From Mercurialis annua (lineage: Eukaryota > Streptophyta > Magnoliopsida > Malpighiales > Euphorbiaceae): a DNA stretch of 64,000 nt. Positions 12,241 to 23,557 of this stretch are shown here, piece after piece. The notes beneath the pieces were generated by a model, which had not been told where the DNA came from, searched no databases, and was given only the letters and a program-made list of their open reading frames with translations. Both the position numbers and the translations under genes were made by a program. Every line of letters starts with the position of its first letter. Positions within the stretch are counted from its first letter, which is position 1. The stretch spans positions 25,185,501-25,249,500 of the forward strand of contig NC_065577.1 in the NCBI RefSeq assembly GCF_937616625.2, read 5' to 3'.

Positions 12241-12490
12241 GTTTTTGAATGCATTGAATTCATTATTAATGACGATGTAGAGAACCGGTGGACACTAGAC
12301 TAGACGGAACCCATAGTCTTAAAATTGCCACTGCCGTATTAATACTATAAAATCTATATATGAGTAAACAAGTCTTTTTAATGATTACTTCAGTTTATAG
12401 ACGGCTTGTCTACATTTATTTACTTTCCATATCGTATTAAATAGGGGCGGAGCAAGAATCTGAAGTCAGGATCCTGAGTTAAAATCGATG
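12240..12490 (-). repeat. Reverse copy of the local repeat (44.28-44.47 kb type)
   Basis: Read on the reverse strand this matches 44.28-44.47 kb: a 'cctgacttcagattc' block, 'tatttaatacgata', the 'gggttccgtctagtctag' block and the 'ttctctacatc' block. It is a decayed fragment of module A of the 5.2-kb unit. Confidence 0.7.
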
Positions 12491-12866
12491 GAAGACGTGC
12501 TCTAGTCCCCGTAATTTGAAAAGTAATTTAAGACAACTCGGTTTTGTACATAAATGCATAGCCATTTAAAAAGTTACGTAACAAGCAAATGTAATTTGAA
12601 GTATCCTATAGACAAAATTCATAACCTGTCTCAGTTTCAACTAACATAACATAACATAATAAACCAGATGTACGTACGTACTTACATGGTTTCAAAATAA
12701 GCCTCAAACAAACATTAACATTAGTAGGAAACCAAAAGAAGTAGAGGATATTCAAAACCAAAAGATGAAGAGGATATTCAAAACCAAAAGATGAAGAAGA
12801 TATTTAAAACCATGCATTGGAATCTGATATGATTCCTACCTCCCCAGAAGACCTCGAGTACCCACA

Positions 12867-14009
12867 CTATGTAAATACCACAAGACATTCATTGCCTATG
12901 AATGTAAACTTCAACCTTTTCCCGAGTCGAAAATTATTCCTAATTCTCCAGAAGTCTTCAAGTCTGATACGACAAGTACGCATGTTGCTATCTATATCGA
13001 GCTTGCATCGCCAATATCCGCTGTCGATTAACAATTCCATTTCCTGAGCAGTCGGCAGATGCTCCTTGAAGAAGTCCCATGGAATGAGCTGTCATATATA
13101 ATCAAAATGTCCGAGTAAATAATTATTTAAAAGATATAAGTAGATTGCAAATGAAAAAAACACAAATATTGAAAGACACCTGCTGATTTGTAAAGTTTAT
13201 GACATAAAACCTTAGTCTATAATGCATTCAAAAACGAATCATCCGATCCAATTGTAGACTAGTCTGTGTATAACAAATTATGTAAGCTTCATTTAGAAGG
13301 GAACAATTGCAGTCTTGCATGTTGTTTTACAACATAAATTGCTCTCCTCCTTGTTGCCGTTTTTCGATTTTCCAAAAGAAGCAGTGGCGTAGTAGCACAT
13401 ATTTTTGTAAAAAATTAAAAGGGGCAGAATATATTTTTTATTAAAATATAATAGGGTCAAACTGTGATATCCTATAATAGTAGTAGTTTTTTTAAAATTA
13501 AAATATAATAGGGTAAAATGCCCCTCTTGTGTTGCATGCGTCGGAAAAAGAAAAGTGCTACTTACAGGCCCTTCAGTATTTGACACAGTAGCCAGGAAGA
13601 AAGGAGATCTATCGGTTATTGTTCTCCAATAATCGAAGTCGGCGCTTCCTTCCCTACTCCTTGGAGGCGGAAAATCCTCGCTGATATTGTCGCTGATCCG
13701 CGAATGATGGTCGCTACCCTCGCTGCTGCGATGCCTGTTTCCGCTGCTGCGGTGCCTGTTTCCGCTGCTGCGGTGGTTGTTGCCTCTTGTGTGAGAGTGA
13801 TGGCTGCTGCCCTCTCTGTTGCAGTTGCTTCTGCCGTTTCTGCAGTTGCCTCTGCCGCTTCTTCGGTGAGGATCTCCACTTCCATCGTCGGTGCTGATGC
13901 TTCTGTGAAGATCTCCACTTCCATCGTCGGTGCTGCTGCTGTGAAGATCGACACTTCCATCGTCGGTGCTGCTGCTAATGATGACTATTGTCTCATTAGA
14001 ATTTTCCAT
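12867..14009 (-). CDS. B3-domain protein, two exons, intact frame
   Basis: Exon 1 is 14009-13566 (148 codons) and exon 2 is 13088-12867 (73 codons plus TAG); the intron has a GTAAGT donor and an ACAG acceptor and both joins are phase 0, giving 221 residues with no stop. Residues 10-45 hold three STDDGSGDLH-like repeats and residues 75-100 three SSGNRHR repeats, a low-complexity, probably disordered arm. Residues about 135-218 form a B3-like DNA-binding domain split by the intron: SPFFLATVS, IPWDFFKEHLP, YWRCKLDI, then a Trp/Phe helix region and RLGKRLKFTFIGNECLVVF. B3 proteins of the REM type bind DNA in the nucleus; this one has a single domain at the C terminus. A TATA box lies about 40 bp upstream. 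The intron contains an AT-rich insertion flanked by 'ggggc' and 'gcccc' arms near 13422-13525. Function beyond DNA binding is not inferred. Confidence 0.75.
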
Positions 14010-14045
14010 TTCTAACTGAATTGTTTTTCCGCTTAGTTTCCACTA

Positions 14046-14066
14046 GTATATATATAAAGGCCCGAA
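14046..14066 (-). promoter_or_regulatory. TATA box of the B3 gene
   Basis: On the reverse strand a TATATATATA tract lies about 40 bp before the ATG at 14009, preceded by GCCCA/GGGC elements like plant site II boxes. The leader would be very short. Confidence 0.55.
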
Positions 14067-14191
14067 ATGGGCTTCACTAGTATTGAGCTTGCTTGATTTT
14101 TAAGTAATTAACCGCAAATGAAAAGCGAACGGACAGTGAAAGTACTCGCTAATTGCTACAAAGCGTTGTCACTTTTGCTAGGATTAAGATA

Positions 14192-14224
14192 GTACTCCCT
14201 CCGTCCCGTTTAAGAAGTCCCATA
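14192..14224 (+). mobile_element. Stowaway-type MITE 5' end, truncated
   Basis: A TA followed by 'ctccctccgtcccg' and 'tttaagaagtccca' is the usual terminal sequence of Stowaway elements of the Tc1/mariner group. It breaks after about 33 bp into a copy of the local repeat, and no matching right end is seen. Confidence 0.65.
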
Positions 14225-14488
14225 TTCAGGGGCTTAACCGTGACTCTGCACACGCAGGGGCTTAAGGCGATTTTCGCCATTTTTAGAGATGAATCCGGGT
14301 AGGATGTCCCCACGAAAGCCGTAGGACGTCCAGGGACGTTCGGATGATTCCAATCGGACTCCGGAAACACGAGTTTTTACACGAAGAGAGCCGGCCAGCT
14401 TTCCTATTTCTTTTATGTCTCCGTATAGTAATTCGATTCTCGTAATTCCACGAATATGAAAAAGCAAAATTTAAATTAAATAAATATA
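14225..14488. repeat. Local repeat module E, left flank of the CACTA insertion
   Basis: This carries the module E text (gactctgcacacgcagggg, gaatccgggtaggatgtcc, cgtaggacgtccagggacg) also found at 33.2, 38.4, 43.6, 54.0 and 61.7 kb. Its end, 'aaatttaaattaaataaat', is the sequence that in other copies runs straight into 'attacaaattcc'; here the CACTA element separates the two halves. Confidence 0.85.
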
Positions 14489-14512
14489 CACTACAAAAAA
14501 TTTGGCTTGTTG
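14489..14512 (+). repeat. CACTA left terminal inverted repeat
   Basis: It begins CACTAC and runs through 'aatttggcttgttg', pairing with 23534-23557. The match continues in a weaker form into the subterminal TGTGACAAA array. Confidence 0.9.
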
Positions 14513-16030
14513 TGACAAAAAAATATGTGACAAACTATATTTTGTCATAATAAATAGGTTAATTGTGACAAAACAAAATATTTTGTCACAATGAGAGTTC
14601 AATAAAATGATATTGTGACAAATACATATTGTGTCAACCATTTTTGTCACTATAAAATTTAATTATGTTTGTTGTGACTAACTATTTTAACAAAAAAATG
14701 TTTTGTCTCCATAATTTAAAATATTTTTGTTATGACAAAATAAATTTTATCATAATATTTGAAAAAGTGGTGACAAATTTTATTTTGCAGCAATTAGATA
14801 TATTTTGTCATTATAAATATTAATTATGTTTATTGTGACAAAGTATTTTGCCAAAAAAAAATACATTTTGTTATTGTATATTAGAAATAAAGTAGTGATG
14901 ATAAAATGAATTTTATCATAATTTATAAAACTATTGTGACAAATTTATTTTTGCAGCAATTAAGTGAAATTAAATGATATTATAATAAATTAATATTGTG
15001 TCAAATTTATTTATCCCTGCAAAAAAAGTAAATATATTTTTGTGACAAAGTATTTTGCCAAAACAAATGTTTTGTTCCTGTTTTTAAAAAAATATAGTTA
15101 TAATGACAGAATATGAACCTTATGTCAACCTTATGAAATACAAAATAAACACAAAATAGAGAATGAAAAAGGAATTACAGAAAATATATGTTAAAGAATA
15201 ACTCGAAAAAAACTCTTTCCACTACTGTTTATTGTGTCAAATTTATTTAATCACTAAAAAAAAGTAAATATGTTTTTGTGACAAAGTATTTTGCCAAAAC
15301 AAATATTTTGTGCCCGTATTTTAAAAATACAGTTATAATGATAGAAAATAAACCTTATGTAAACCTTATGTTAACCTTATGAAACACAAAATAAACACAA
15401 AATAGAGAAAGAAAAAGGAATTGCAGAAAATATATGGTAAAGAATAATTCATTAAAAATCTTTCCACTATAGTTTATTGTGTCAAATTTATGTGTCACTA
15501 TAAAAAAAGTAAATATATTGTTGTGATAAAGTATTTGGCCAAAATAAATATTTTGTGCCTGAATTTTAAAAATAAAGTTATAATGACTGTAAATGAATCT
15601 TATGTCGACCATATGTCAACCTTATGAAATACAAAATACACACAAAATAGAGAAAGAAAAACGAATTGCAGAAAATAAATGGTAAAGAAGAAAATATATA
15701 TAGTTATAATGATAAAATAAATTTTAGTATAATGTTTAAATACAGTGGTGACAAATTTTATTTTGCAGCAATTAGTAAAAATTAAATAATGTTGTGATAA
15801 TTAAATATTGTGTCAAATATTTTTGTCATTATAAAAATTAATTATGGTTGTTGTGACAAAGGGTTTGACAAAAAACATTTTGTCACTCTATATTAAAAAT
15901 ATATTTATTATGATAAAATAAATTTTATAATAATATGTAAAAATATTGCGAATAATTTATTTTTCCAGCAATTAAGTGAAATTAAATGATATTGTGATTA
16001 ATAAATGTTATGTCACTATGCAATTGAAAA
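14513..16030. repeat. CACTA left subterminal repeat array
   Basis: Dozens of copies of TGTGACAAA / TTTTGTCAC and close variants occur in both orientations. Within it a larger block of about 240 bp is repeated near 15060, 15280 and 15520 ('ttgtgacaaagtattttgcc', then 'taaaccttatgtcaacc'). In CACTA elements such subterminal motifs bind the element's own DNA-binding protein (TNPA in En/Spm). Confidence 0.7.
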
Positions 16031-16389
16031 AAACATTAATGATAACAAGATTCATTGGGTCATGAAATTATATTTTATTTTGATAAAAAAAGGTATGTGA
16101 CAATTAAGATTCAAATATCCAAATTAGGTTACCTTCTTATTTTATCAAAGTACTCTTCATTAAGGAAAAACTTTTTTTGCTGAATATTGACAACACACTA
16201 CCGCATCAATTCCTTTGTTGTACTTCTCCCGCCGCTGCACTTTCATCAATTTTGTGTTTGTTGTTGCTTATTTTTTCAAGTATTTTTTTAACTTAAAAAA
16301 AACACTAAATTTATTAATGTAGGATGAATTTCACATTTAAATTACTCATTTTTTCAATTGATAATTTAAATTTTCAACTGATTCGTACA

Positions 16390-16580
16390 AACTCGAGGTA
16401 GGGCTTTAAACTCGACGAATTATCTCCTATTCTCGAGTTTGTTATCTCAATGAAAACAAAAACTCGAGGTTATGCTTCCATTTCGTCGAGTGTTAAGACT
16501 TACATCGAGTTTGTGCTTCAACAGAGATAAAAAAACTCGAGGTAAGGATGTAACTCGTCGAGTTTTAAGCATGACATCGA
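16390..16580. repeat. Cluster of CTCGAG / CTCGTCGAG palindromes
   Basis: At least eight copies of ACTCGA(G) arranged as direct and mirrored elements occur in about 190 bp, for example AACTCGAGGTAGG, AACTCGACGAATT and CTCGTCGAGTT. A small matching cluster lies near the other side of the element at 21788-21870. Their paired position suggests internal binding sites. Confidence 0.6.
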
Positions 16581-16677
16581 ATTTAAGCATTGCAATTTCA
16601 ACCTGATACAGATATGGAGTTCATATTAGGTTCATATCAAGTTACAATAACATAATATGAAATAACATAAATTATAT

Positions 16678-17352
16678 TTAATTAAACTCTAAGTGATAAA
16701 AGTACAAAATACATAAATCAAAACAAATTATCGTTTTAGAATCACCAATAAGAGTTAGCTTTGCATTCAACGAATTGACAACTTTCAAAAGTTCGAAACA
16801 TTTGGAAGAGAACAAAAGTTTCAAATCCATTATATCATCCTTCATCGTCTTTTGACCAGCCATCAAAATTTCCAGCTTCTCTTTCATAACAGTTAAATCC
16901 GAAGTGTTTGACGTTGATTCACAGTCCTTCAATTTATCAAATGCCGGACAATAACCCTCCTCGTTTCCCTTAATTTTTTTTGAAAACCATATATGAAAAC
17001 AGAGCAAATGGTAAATTAAATTTGAAAAATTTAAAATTTAAAACATACAAACCTCATAGGATACAATCTCAATAAATAAATCCCTGTCAACATCAATGTA
17101 TTTTATAGGAACGAATGCTTACCACCTCAGAATCTGCGAGATATCAGCTTTGTTCACTAGCTAAGCAAAGGTATTTTCAACCGCCAGACAACACTCGTAG
17201 AACCAACATACCAATGCATATGGGAAACCTTGAAGACGATACTGGTAAATGTTGTCTTCAATACAAAGAGATCCCGGACTAAGAACAACTATTTTCGACA
17301 AAGAATCAAACGTGTACTTGAATACGTAAATACTCCATGGATATTCGTTCAA
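16678..17352 (-). pseudogene. DUF1985-family fragment inside the CACTA element
   Basis: The reverse strand reads NEYPWSIYVFKYTF, then YRLQGFPYALVCWFYECC, then (after two stops) ISQILRW, the same motif order as in the 7.5-10.3 kb gene, and keeps the YPW that is mutated there. A second piece (about 17000-16700) is a Lys/Glu/Leu-rich coiled coil (MKEKLEILMAGQKTMKDDI). The upstream DUF1985 core and any Ulp1 domain are absent. It was probably captured by or nested in the CACTA element. Confidence 0.65.
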
Positions 17353-17399
17353 AAATTAGAGTTTACCCATGGCACCGTGTGAAATCACCATGGATCTAG

Positions 17400-18780
17400 G
17401 TCAGAAAAAAAACTAGGTCGATTAGGAAGGAAAGAAAGAGTTTGATTAGGAAGGAAATCAATTGTAAAATTATGAAATACCCATTAGTTCCCGCTACATG
17501 AAAAAGAAAAGGAGGTAAATAATATGGTGCATTAGAAACACACTAAGACACATATACCTTAGATAGGGATAAAATAGGAATGACAAATAAAAAGGGTGTT
17601 GAAAATAAAATATTGTTTTCAAGTGAGGTATTTTTTCAAGGAAAAAATATTAAATCAATACTATAAACTTTTGAGAATTTAATTGATTTGGTATAATTTT
17701 ACTAATTAAAAATATTAAAATAAATAATTTTTGCACCCTAAGGTCTGTTTGAAATAATTACTTTAATTTTTGCACCGAATTCGCATTTATGGCTGTTTTA
17801 AACAATTTTTTTGTTGATTATGATTATGGTTTGATTGTAGTTTGTATTTATTAAATTTAGTGTGATTTGGGCAATTCATAAATTTAAGGGATATTTGATA
17901 AATTGATTCTGACTATTGTGTTTAATTTTTAAGTTTCATTTTAGTCTTGGGGAAAATTAGCAAACATTACGAGTTTAGGGATCGAATTGTGTTTTTGGCA
18001 ATTTAAGGAGCTAAACTGTATTTCTGCCATATGTTTTAACGGGCCGTGTATGACTTACGTACAAACAATGTATTAACATTATTTTTACATTAGTATAGAC
18101 TTTGCGATTTTTTACTCATAACTTAACTCCGTTACATTCGCTCACGTAAGTTGATGCACGTCATGCAACGTAATTTGAGGCACATGTAACGTATATTTTA
18201 GGTTCTTATAATTTTTATCGAAAGTTATAAAAATAAACTTATCGATGATCAAAACCTACAAAAACCGTTACAATAAGCTAGCTTTGTTATTTTTCCGTAA
18301 TTTTAACGGGCCGTGTACGACCTACGTACAAACAATGTATTAACAGTCTTTTACACACATTAGTATAGACTTTGCAATTATTTTCTCATAACTTAGCTCC
18401 GTTGACATTTAGACACAACTCACGTAAGTTGAGGCACATGCAACGTAAATTGAGGCACATATAACGTATATTTTAAGTTTTCTTAATTTTTATCGAAAGT
18501 TATAAAATTAACTTCACGTAAATTTTGAAACATTTTTTTTCAAGCAAGCATTATTTTATAGTTATATAAATAATAGCAAATTACATAATAAAAAAATAAT
18601 CATTTTTATCTATTGTAATCAAATTTATTTTTATATCAATATAGTGTTAATTTAAGGTTTTTTTAACTTTTCCTAAATTTATAATAAATAAATTAAATGT
18701 TATTTTACTTTTTTAGCGGTCATGAAAAAAATTAAATATTGCTAAATGTTGTTTTTGCTAACCCTAACACTAATCATAAC
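17400..18780. other. CACTA internal AT-rich region, no gene
   Basis: No coding sequence recognised. A diverged direct repeat of about 290 bp is present: 'acgggccgtgtatgacttacg' near 18035 and again near 18306 with the same downstream text ('caatgtattaacagt', 'cataacttagctccgtt'). Confidence 0.55.
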
Positions 18781-18782
18781 TC

Positions 18783-18836
18783 AAAACCCTAAACCCTAAA
18801 CCCTAATCCCTAAATTTTAAGCCCTAAACCCTAAAA
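18783..18836. repeat. Interstitial telomere-like repeats (CCCTAAA)n
   Basis: About six CCCTAAA-type units, some degenerate, lie in 54 bp. This is the plant telomere repeat in an interstitial position inside the CACTA element. Confidence 0.8.
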
Positions 18837-19013
18837 TACAATTTCAATAATGGTTATGCGAGTAAAATCATATTCAACCGAATAAATTTACCTATTACAA
18901 AAATTCAAATTATACTAATTAAAAACATTAAAATAAATTATAAGAATAGGCAACAGTGGAAAAATTTCTTATTTGTTCCCATTTATTTACAAAAGCCATA
19001 TATTACCTCAAAA

Positions 19014-21235
19014 GTGTTTCAATGCTTTTTCTAGAATGAAAATATTGTTTTTAAGTTATTCTTTACCATATATTTTATGCAATTCGTTTTTATCTCTCTA
19101 TGTTGTGTTTATTTTGTGTTTCATAAGGTTCACATACGGTTGACATAAGATTCATATTCGGTCACAAAAACATTTAAAAAACTGCATCTAAATAAAATTT
19201 TCTGCAACAAGATTTTCAGAATATATCTTAAACTGATTTGATTTGCCAAGATTTTGGCAAATCAAATTAGGAAAAGTGAAAAACGAATTTAGTAGGAGGG
19301 AAACAATATTAAAATAGGAGAGAAACGAAAAAAGAGAGAGGGAAACAAAAATAATTATGTCCTTATTTAATTTTTTAATTAATGAAAGTTCCCTCTAAAA
19401 GGAAAACTCATTGGCATTAACCATAATTGCAGGAATCACGTTGTTAAATGACAAAATAAAGTGATTTCTTCTTTCTTATCAAAATATCATAGAAACAAAT
19501 ATAAATAATTCTCACCATACTTGTTATTCAACAACTCAAGGACTAGTGGCTGCCGAAATTAATACGGTTGGAGAAACTGAAACCATGTCCTCTCAACCAA
19601 CAAATGTTGATGAAAGTTAGGTTGAATTCATTCTTAATTTTGTGTTTCATTTATTTTGTTTAGAGAATTGATATAATTAGGTAATGGAATTGTGTTTCAA
19701 TTCTTTTTCTGAAATGAAAATATTGTTTTCAAGTTATTCTTTACTATATATTTTATGCAATTCGTTTTTATCTCTTTATGTTGTGTTTATTTTGTGTTTC
19801 ATAAGGTTGACATACGGTTGACATAAGATTCATATTCGGTCACAAAAACTTTTAAAAAACTGCATCTAAATAAAATTTTCTGCAATAAGATTTTCATAAT
19901 ATATCTCAAACTGATTTGATTTGCTAAGATTTTGGCAAATCAAATCAGGAAAAGTGAAAAACGAATCTAGTAGGAGAGAAACAATAATAAAATAGGAGGG
20001 AACAAAAAAAAGAGAGGGAAACGAAAATAATTATATCCTTATTTAATTTTTTAATTAATGAAAGTTTCCTCTAAAAGGAAAACGCATTGGCATTAACCAT
20101 AATTGCAGGAATCACGTTGTTGAATGACAAAATAAAGTGATTTCTTCTTTCTTATCAAAATATCATGAAACAATTATAAACAATTCTCACCATATTTATT
20201 ATTCAACAACTCAAGGACCAGTGGCTGCTGAAGTTAATACGGTTGGAGAAACTGAAACCATGTCCTCTCAACCAACAAATGTTGATGAAGGTTAGGTTGA
20301 ATTGATTTTTTATTTTGTCTTTCATTTATTTTTCTTAGAGAATTGATATAATTAGCTAATGGAATTGTGTTTCAATGCTTTTTCTGAAATGAAAATATTG
20401 TTTTCAAGTTATTCTTTACCATATATTTTATGCAATTCGTTTTTATCTCTTTATGTTGTGTTTATTTTGTGTTTCATAAGGTTGACATATGGTTGAGATA
20501 AGGTTCATATTCGGTCACAAAAACTTTTAAAAAACTGCATCTAAATAAAATTTTCTGCAACAAGATTTTCAGAATATATCTCAAACTGATTTGATTTGCT
20601 AAGATTTTGGCAAATCAAATCAGGAAAAGTAAAAAACGAATCTTGTAGGAGGGAAACAATATTAAAATAGGAGGGAAACAAAAAAAGAGAGGGAAACGAA
20701 AATAATTATATCCTTATTTAATTTTTTAATTAATGAAAGTTCCCTCTAAAAGGAAAACTCTTTGGCATTAACCATAATTGCAGGAATCACGTTGTTGAAT
20801 GACAAAATAAAGTGATTTCTTCTTTCTTATCAAAATATCATAGAAACAATTATAAACAATTCTCACCATACTTGTTATTCAACAACTCAAAGAACAGTGG
20901 CTGCTGAAGTTAATACGGTTGGAGAAACTGAAACCATGTCCTCTGAACCAACAAATGTTGATGAAGGTTAGGTTGAATTGATTCTTTATTTTGTGTTTCA
21001 TTTATTTTGCTTAGAGGATTGATATAATTAGCTAATGGAATTGTGTTTCAATGCTTTTTCTGGAATGAAAATATTGTTTTCAAGTTATTCTTTACCATAT
21101 ATTTTATGCAATTCGTTTTTATCTCTTTATGCTGTGTTTATTTTGTTTTTCATAAGGTTGACATACGGTTGACATAAAGTTCATATTCGGTCACAAAAAC
21201 TTTTAAAAAACTGCATCTAAATAAAATTTAAAAAT
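19014..21235 (+). repeat. 676-bp tandem repeat, about 3.3 copies, each with one exon
   Basis: The motif 'gtgtttcaatgctttttct' recurs at 19014, 19692, 20367 and 21043 (steps 678, 675 and 676 bp); a truncated fifth copy begins near 21327. The first three units each hold an open exon ending near 19617, 20293 and 20968, coding for TTQGPVAAEVNTVGETETM and SSQPTNVDEG, followed by a GTTAGG donor-like site. The exon is unchanged in frame in all three, so the duplication is fairly young or the exon was kept. It lies upstream of the Transposase_24-type piece and may be part of the same element gene. Confidence 0.85.
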
Positions 21236-22091
21236 AGTATAAGACATACATATCAATTTGAATAGAGAAGCAAACTAACATGAGATAAACTGTAGTATTT
21301 GTTAGGTCTTCTTCCCAAAACAAAATGTGTTTTAATGCTTTTGCCGGAATGAAAAGATTGTTTTTCGTGTTTTTCTTTACCATATATTTTTCTGCAATTC
21401 GTGTTTGTTTCTTTATTTTGTGTTTATTTTGTATTTCATAAGGTTGACATAAGGTAGACATAAGGTTCACATTATGTCACTATAATTTTTTTAAGAAAGT
21501 GCATCTAAATGAAATTTTAAAATAGTATAAGAATTACATATAAAATTTTACAGAGAAGCAAACTAATATGAGGTAAAGTTTTGTATTTCTTACGTATTTC
21601 TCTATTTTGTGCTTATTTTTTGTTTTCTAAGGTTGACATATGGTTGACATGTAGTTTATATTCACTCACTATAACTTTAAAAAAACTGCATATAAATATT
21701 TCTTTAAAAAAATACATATCAATTTGGAAATAAAAAGCAAACTAACATGAGATAAACTATTGTACTTCTTAGATCCTCTTCTAAAAAAGAATGGTCGAGT
21801 TATTACGATTTCAGTAGAACATATATTCGATGAAATATATAAACTCGTCGAATTTCTGGACTACCTCGAGTAACAAACAAATTTTTTGCAATAAGATTTC
21901 TAGAATATATCTCAAACTGATTTGATTTGCAAAGATTTTGGCAAATCAAATAAGGAAAAGTGAAAAACGAATTTAGTAGGAGGGAAACAATATTAAAATA
22001 GGAGGGAAACGAAATTTATATCATACTTGTATTTCAATTAATTATATTCTTATAATATGTGACTATTCATATGTTTGTTTATTGATAGGGT

Positions 22092-22496
22092 GAAATTGAG
22101 ATTGATTTAATTGATCCACATGCAAGAGAAGTAGTATATGGTATGATGGCTAGACGATTTAGAAACTTCAAGTATCATTGTCACTTACACTATAAAACGT
22201 TCTCTACTCGTGAGTAAGCTGAAAAACATCCACCCAAGGATGTAAATATAAACGATTGGAAGAAGCTATGCGAACATTTTGATGAACATGCACACATTAA
22301 GGTAACATTTCAATTTTTTTAATTCATTACACTTTTTATTTTTCTTTATAATTTCAAAATTATTCACTTAATTATGTCAGTTGAAAATAAAAGTGTATAT
22401 AATAAATGTATTTTTTTTCTTGCAGATGGAAGTTGTTGGAATGAAAGAAGATGGACGTCTCCTATATCAAAAGTTAGGCTTAATTTAGTTTCTTTT
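22092..22496 (+). pseudogene. CACTA transposase-associated protein fragment (Transposase_24-like)
   Basis: Exon 22092-22301 (70 codons) reads EIEIDLIDPHAREVVYGMM, ARRFRNFKYHCHLHYKTFS and DVNINDWKKLCEHFDEH, the pattern of the plant Ptta/En/Spm transposase family PF03004. It ends at a GTAACA donor; the next exon starts after TGCAG at 22426 (MEVVGMKEDGRLLYQK) and runs to a TAG. One in-frame TAA (after FSTRE) interrupts the first exon, so it is not functional as it stands. Confidence 0.65.
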
Positions 22497-22670
22497 CTTT
22501 ATAGAAAATAGTTTACATGTTTGCATACGATCTGTTATTTTAGTATTATTAAAGACTTATTCAATGATAATTTTATGTAATATTTGAATTGATTTTATTT
22601 TTTATTCATTGATTTTAGTAACAAATTACCGTATTCAATTATTTTAGTATCGATAAAAATGAAAATAATA

Positions 22671-23120
22671 TAATGACAATTAATTTCGTCACGTTATGAT
22701 AAATTACTTGTTGTGATAAATTAAATTTTTCACCGTTGACAAATTATAATGACAATTAATTTCGTCACATTATCATAAATTACTTATTTTAATAAATTAA
22801 ATTTATCACAGTTGACAAATTATAATGACAATTAATTTCGCCACATTATCATAAATTACGTGTTGTGATAAATTAAATTTATCACAACTAACTAATTATA
22901 ATGACAATTAATTTCGTCATGTTATATTAAATTACTTCTTGTGATAAATTAAATTTATCACAACTAACTAATTATAATGACAATTAATCTCGCCACATTA
23001 TGTTAAATTACTTGTTGTGATAAATTAAATTTATCACAGCTAATTATTTAATATGGTAATTAATTTCGTCACTTTATGATAGATTACTTGTGATAAATAT
23101 TTTTTTTGTCACTTCACAAT
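22671..23120. repeat. 76-bp tandem array, six copies (CACTA right subterminal)
   Basis: The motif 'taatgacaat' recurs at 22671, 22747, 22823, 22899 and 22975, exactly 76 bp apart, with a sixth decayed copy near 23050. Each unit contains the inverted pair GTGATAAATT / AATTTATCAC. A further stretch to 23530 repeats 'gtgacaaat' and 'ctaataactcgg'. Confidence 0.9.
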
Positions 23121-23533
23121 ATTTTTGTCACTAATAACTCGGCGTATGTAGTGACAAATGTATATTAATTGTGATAAATATTGTTTTGTCACTGCATAAT
23201 CTTTTTCTCACTAATAACTCGGTGTATGTAGTGACAAATTTATATGAATTGTGATAAATATTTTTTTGTCACGTTATTAGCGTTTTGTCACTAGAAGTCG
23301 ATGTATATTACGACAAATTTTGACAAGATCTGATTACTTGTGATATACATTTTCGTCATAATAAATATGAATGTGGCAAAACAATTTTATCACAATAGAA
23401 AATTTATGGTGACAAACTATAAAATGGACTTATTGTGACTTGTTTGTTGTGACCAACAAAATTTGTCACAAAATAGTCACAATAACGTTGTTGTGACAAA
23501 TTTTGGGCTTAACGTGATAAATTTCGTTCGTCC

Positions 23534-23557
23534 CAACAAGCCAAATTTTTTGTAGTA
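23534..23557 (-). repeat. CACTA right terminal inverted repeat
   Basis: The inverse of the left end. The outermost base is A where CACTA termini need G (GTAGTA instead of GTAGTG), a change that may impair excision. Confidence 0.9.

Larger units (their letters stand above)
14489..23557. mobile_element. CACTA (En/Spm) transposon, 9.07 kb, degenerate
   Basis: The left end is CACTACAAAAAATTTGGCTT (14489) and the right end is its inverse (AAGCCAAATTTTTTGTAGTA, ending 23557) with one change in the last base. A 3-bp duplication ATA flanks both ends (14486-14488 and 23558-23560). Empty sites without the insert are present in the same window near 42.49-42.51 kb and 60.47-60.49 kb, where the two flanks are joined with a single ATA. 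Inside are subterminal arrays of TGTGACAAA motifs, a 76-bp tandem array, a repeated exon, a Transposase_24-type fragment and a DUF1985 fragment. No intact TNPD-like transposase was seen, so it would need help to move. Confidence 0.9.

Noticed and set aside
13704..14015. Forward-strand Ala/Val-rich frame of 103 codons
   Set aside because: It is the antisense of the Ser/Asp/His repeat region of the B3 gene, open only because of the repeats.
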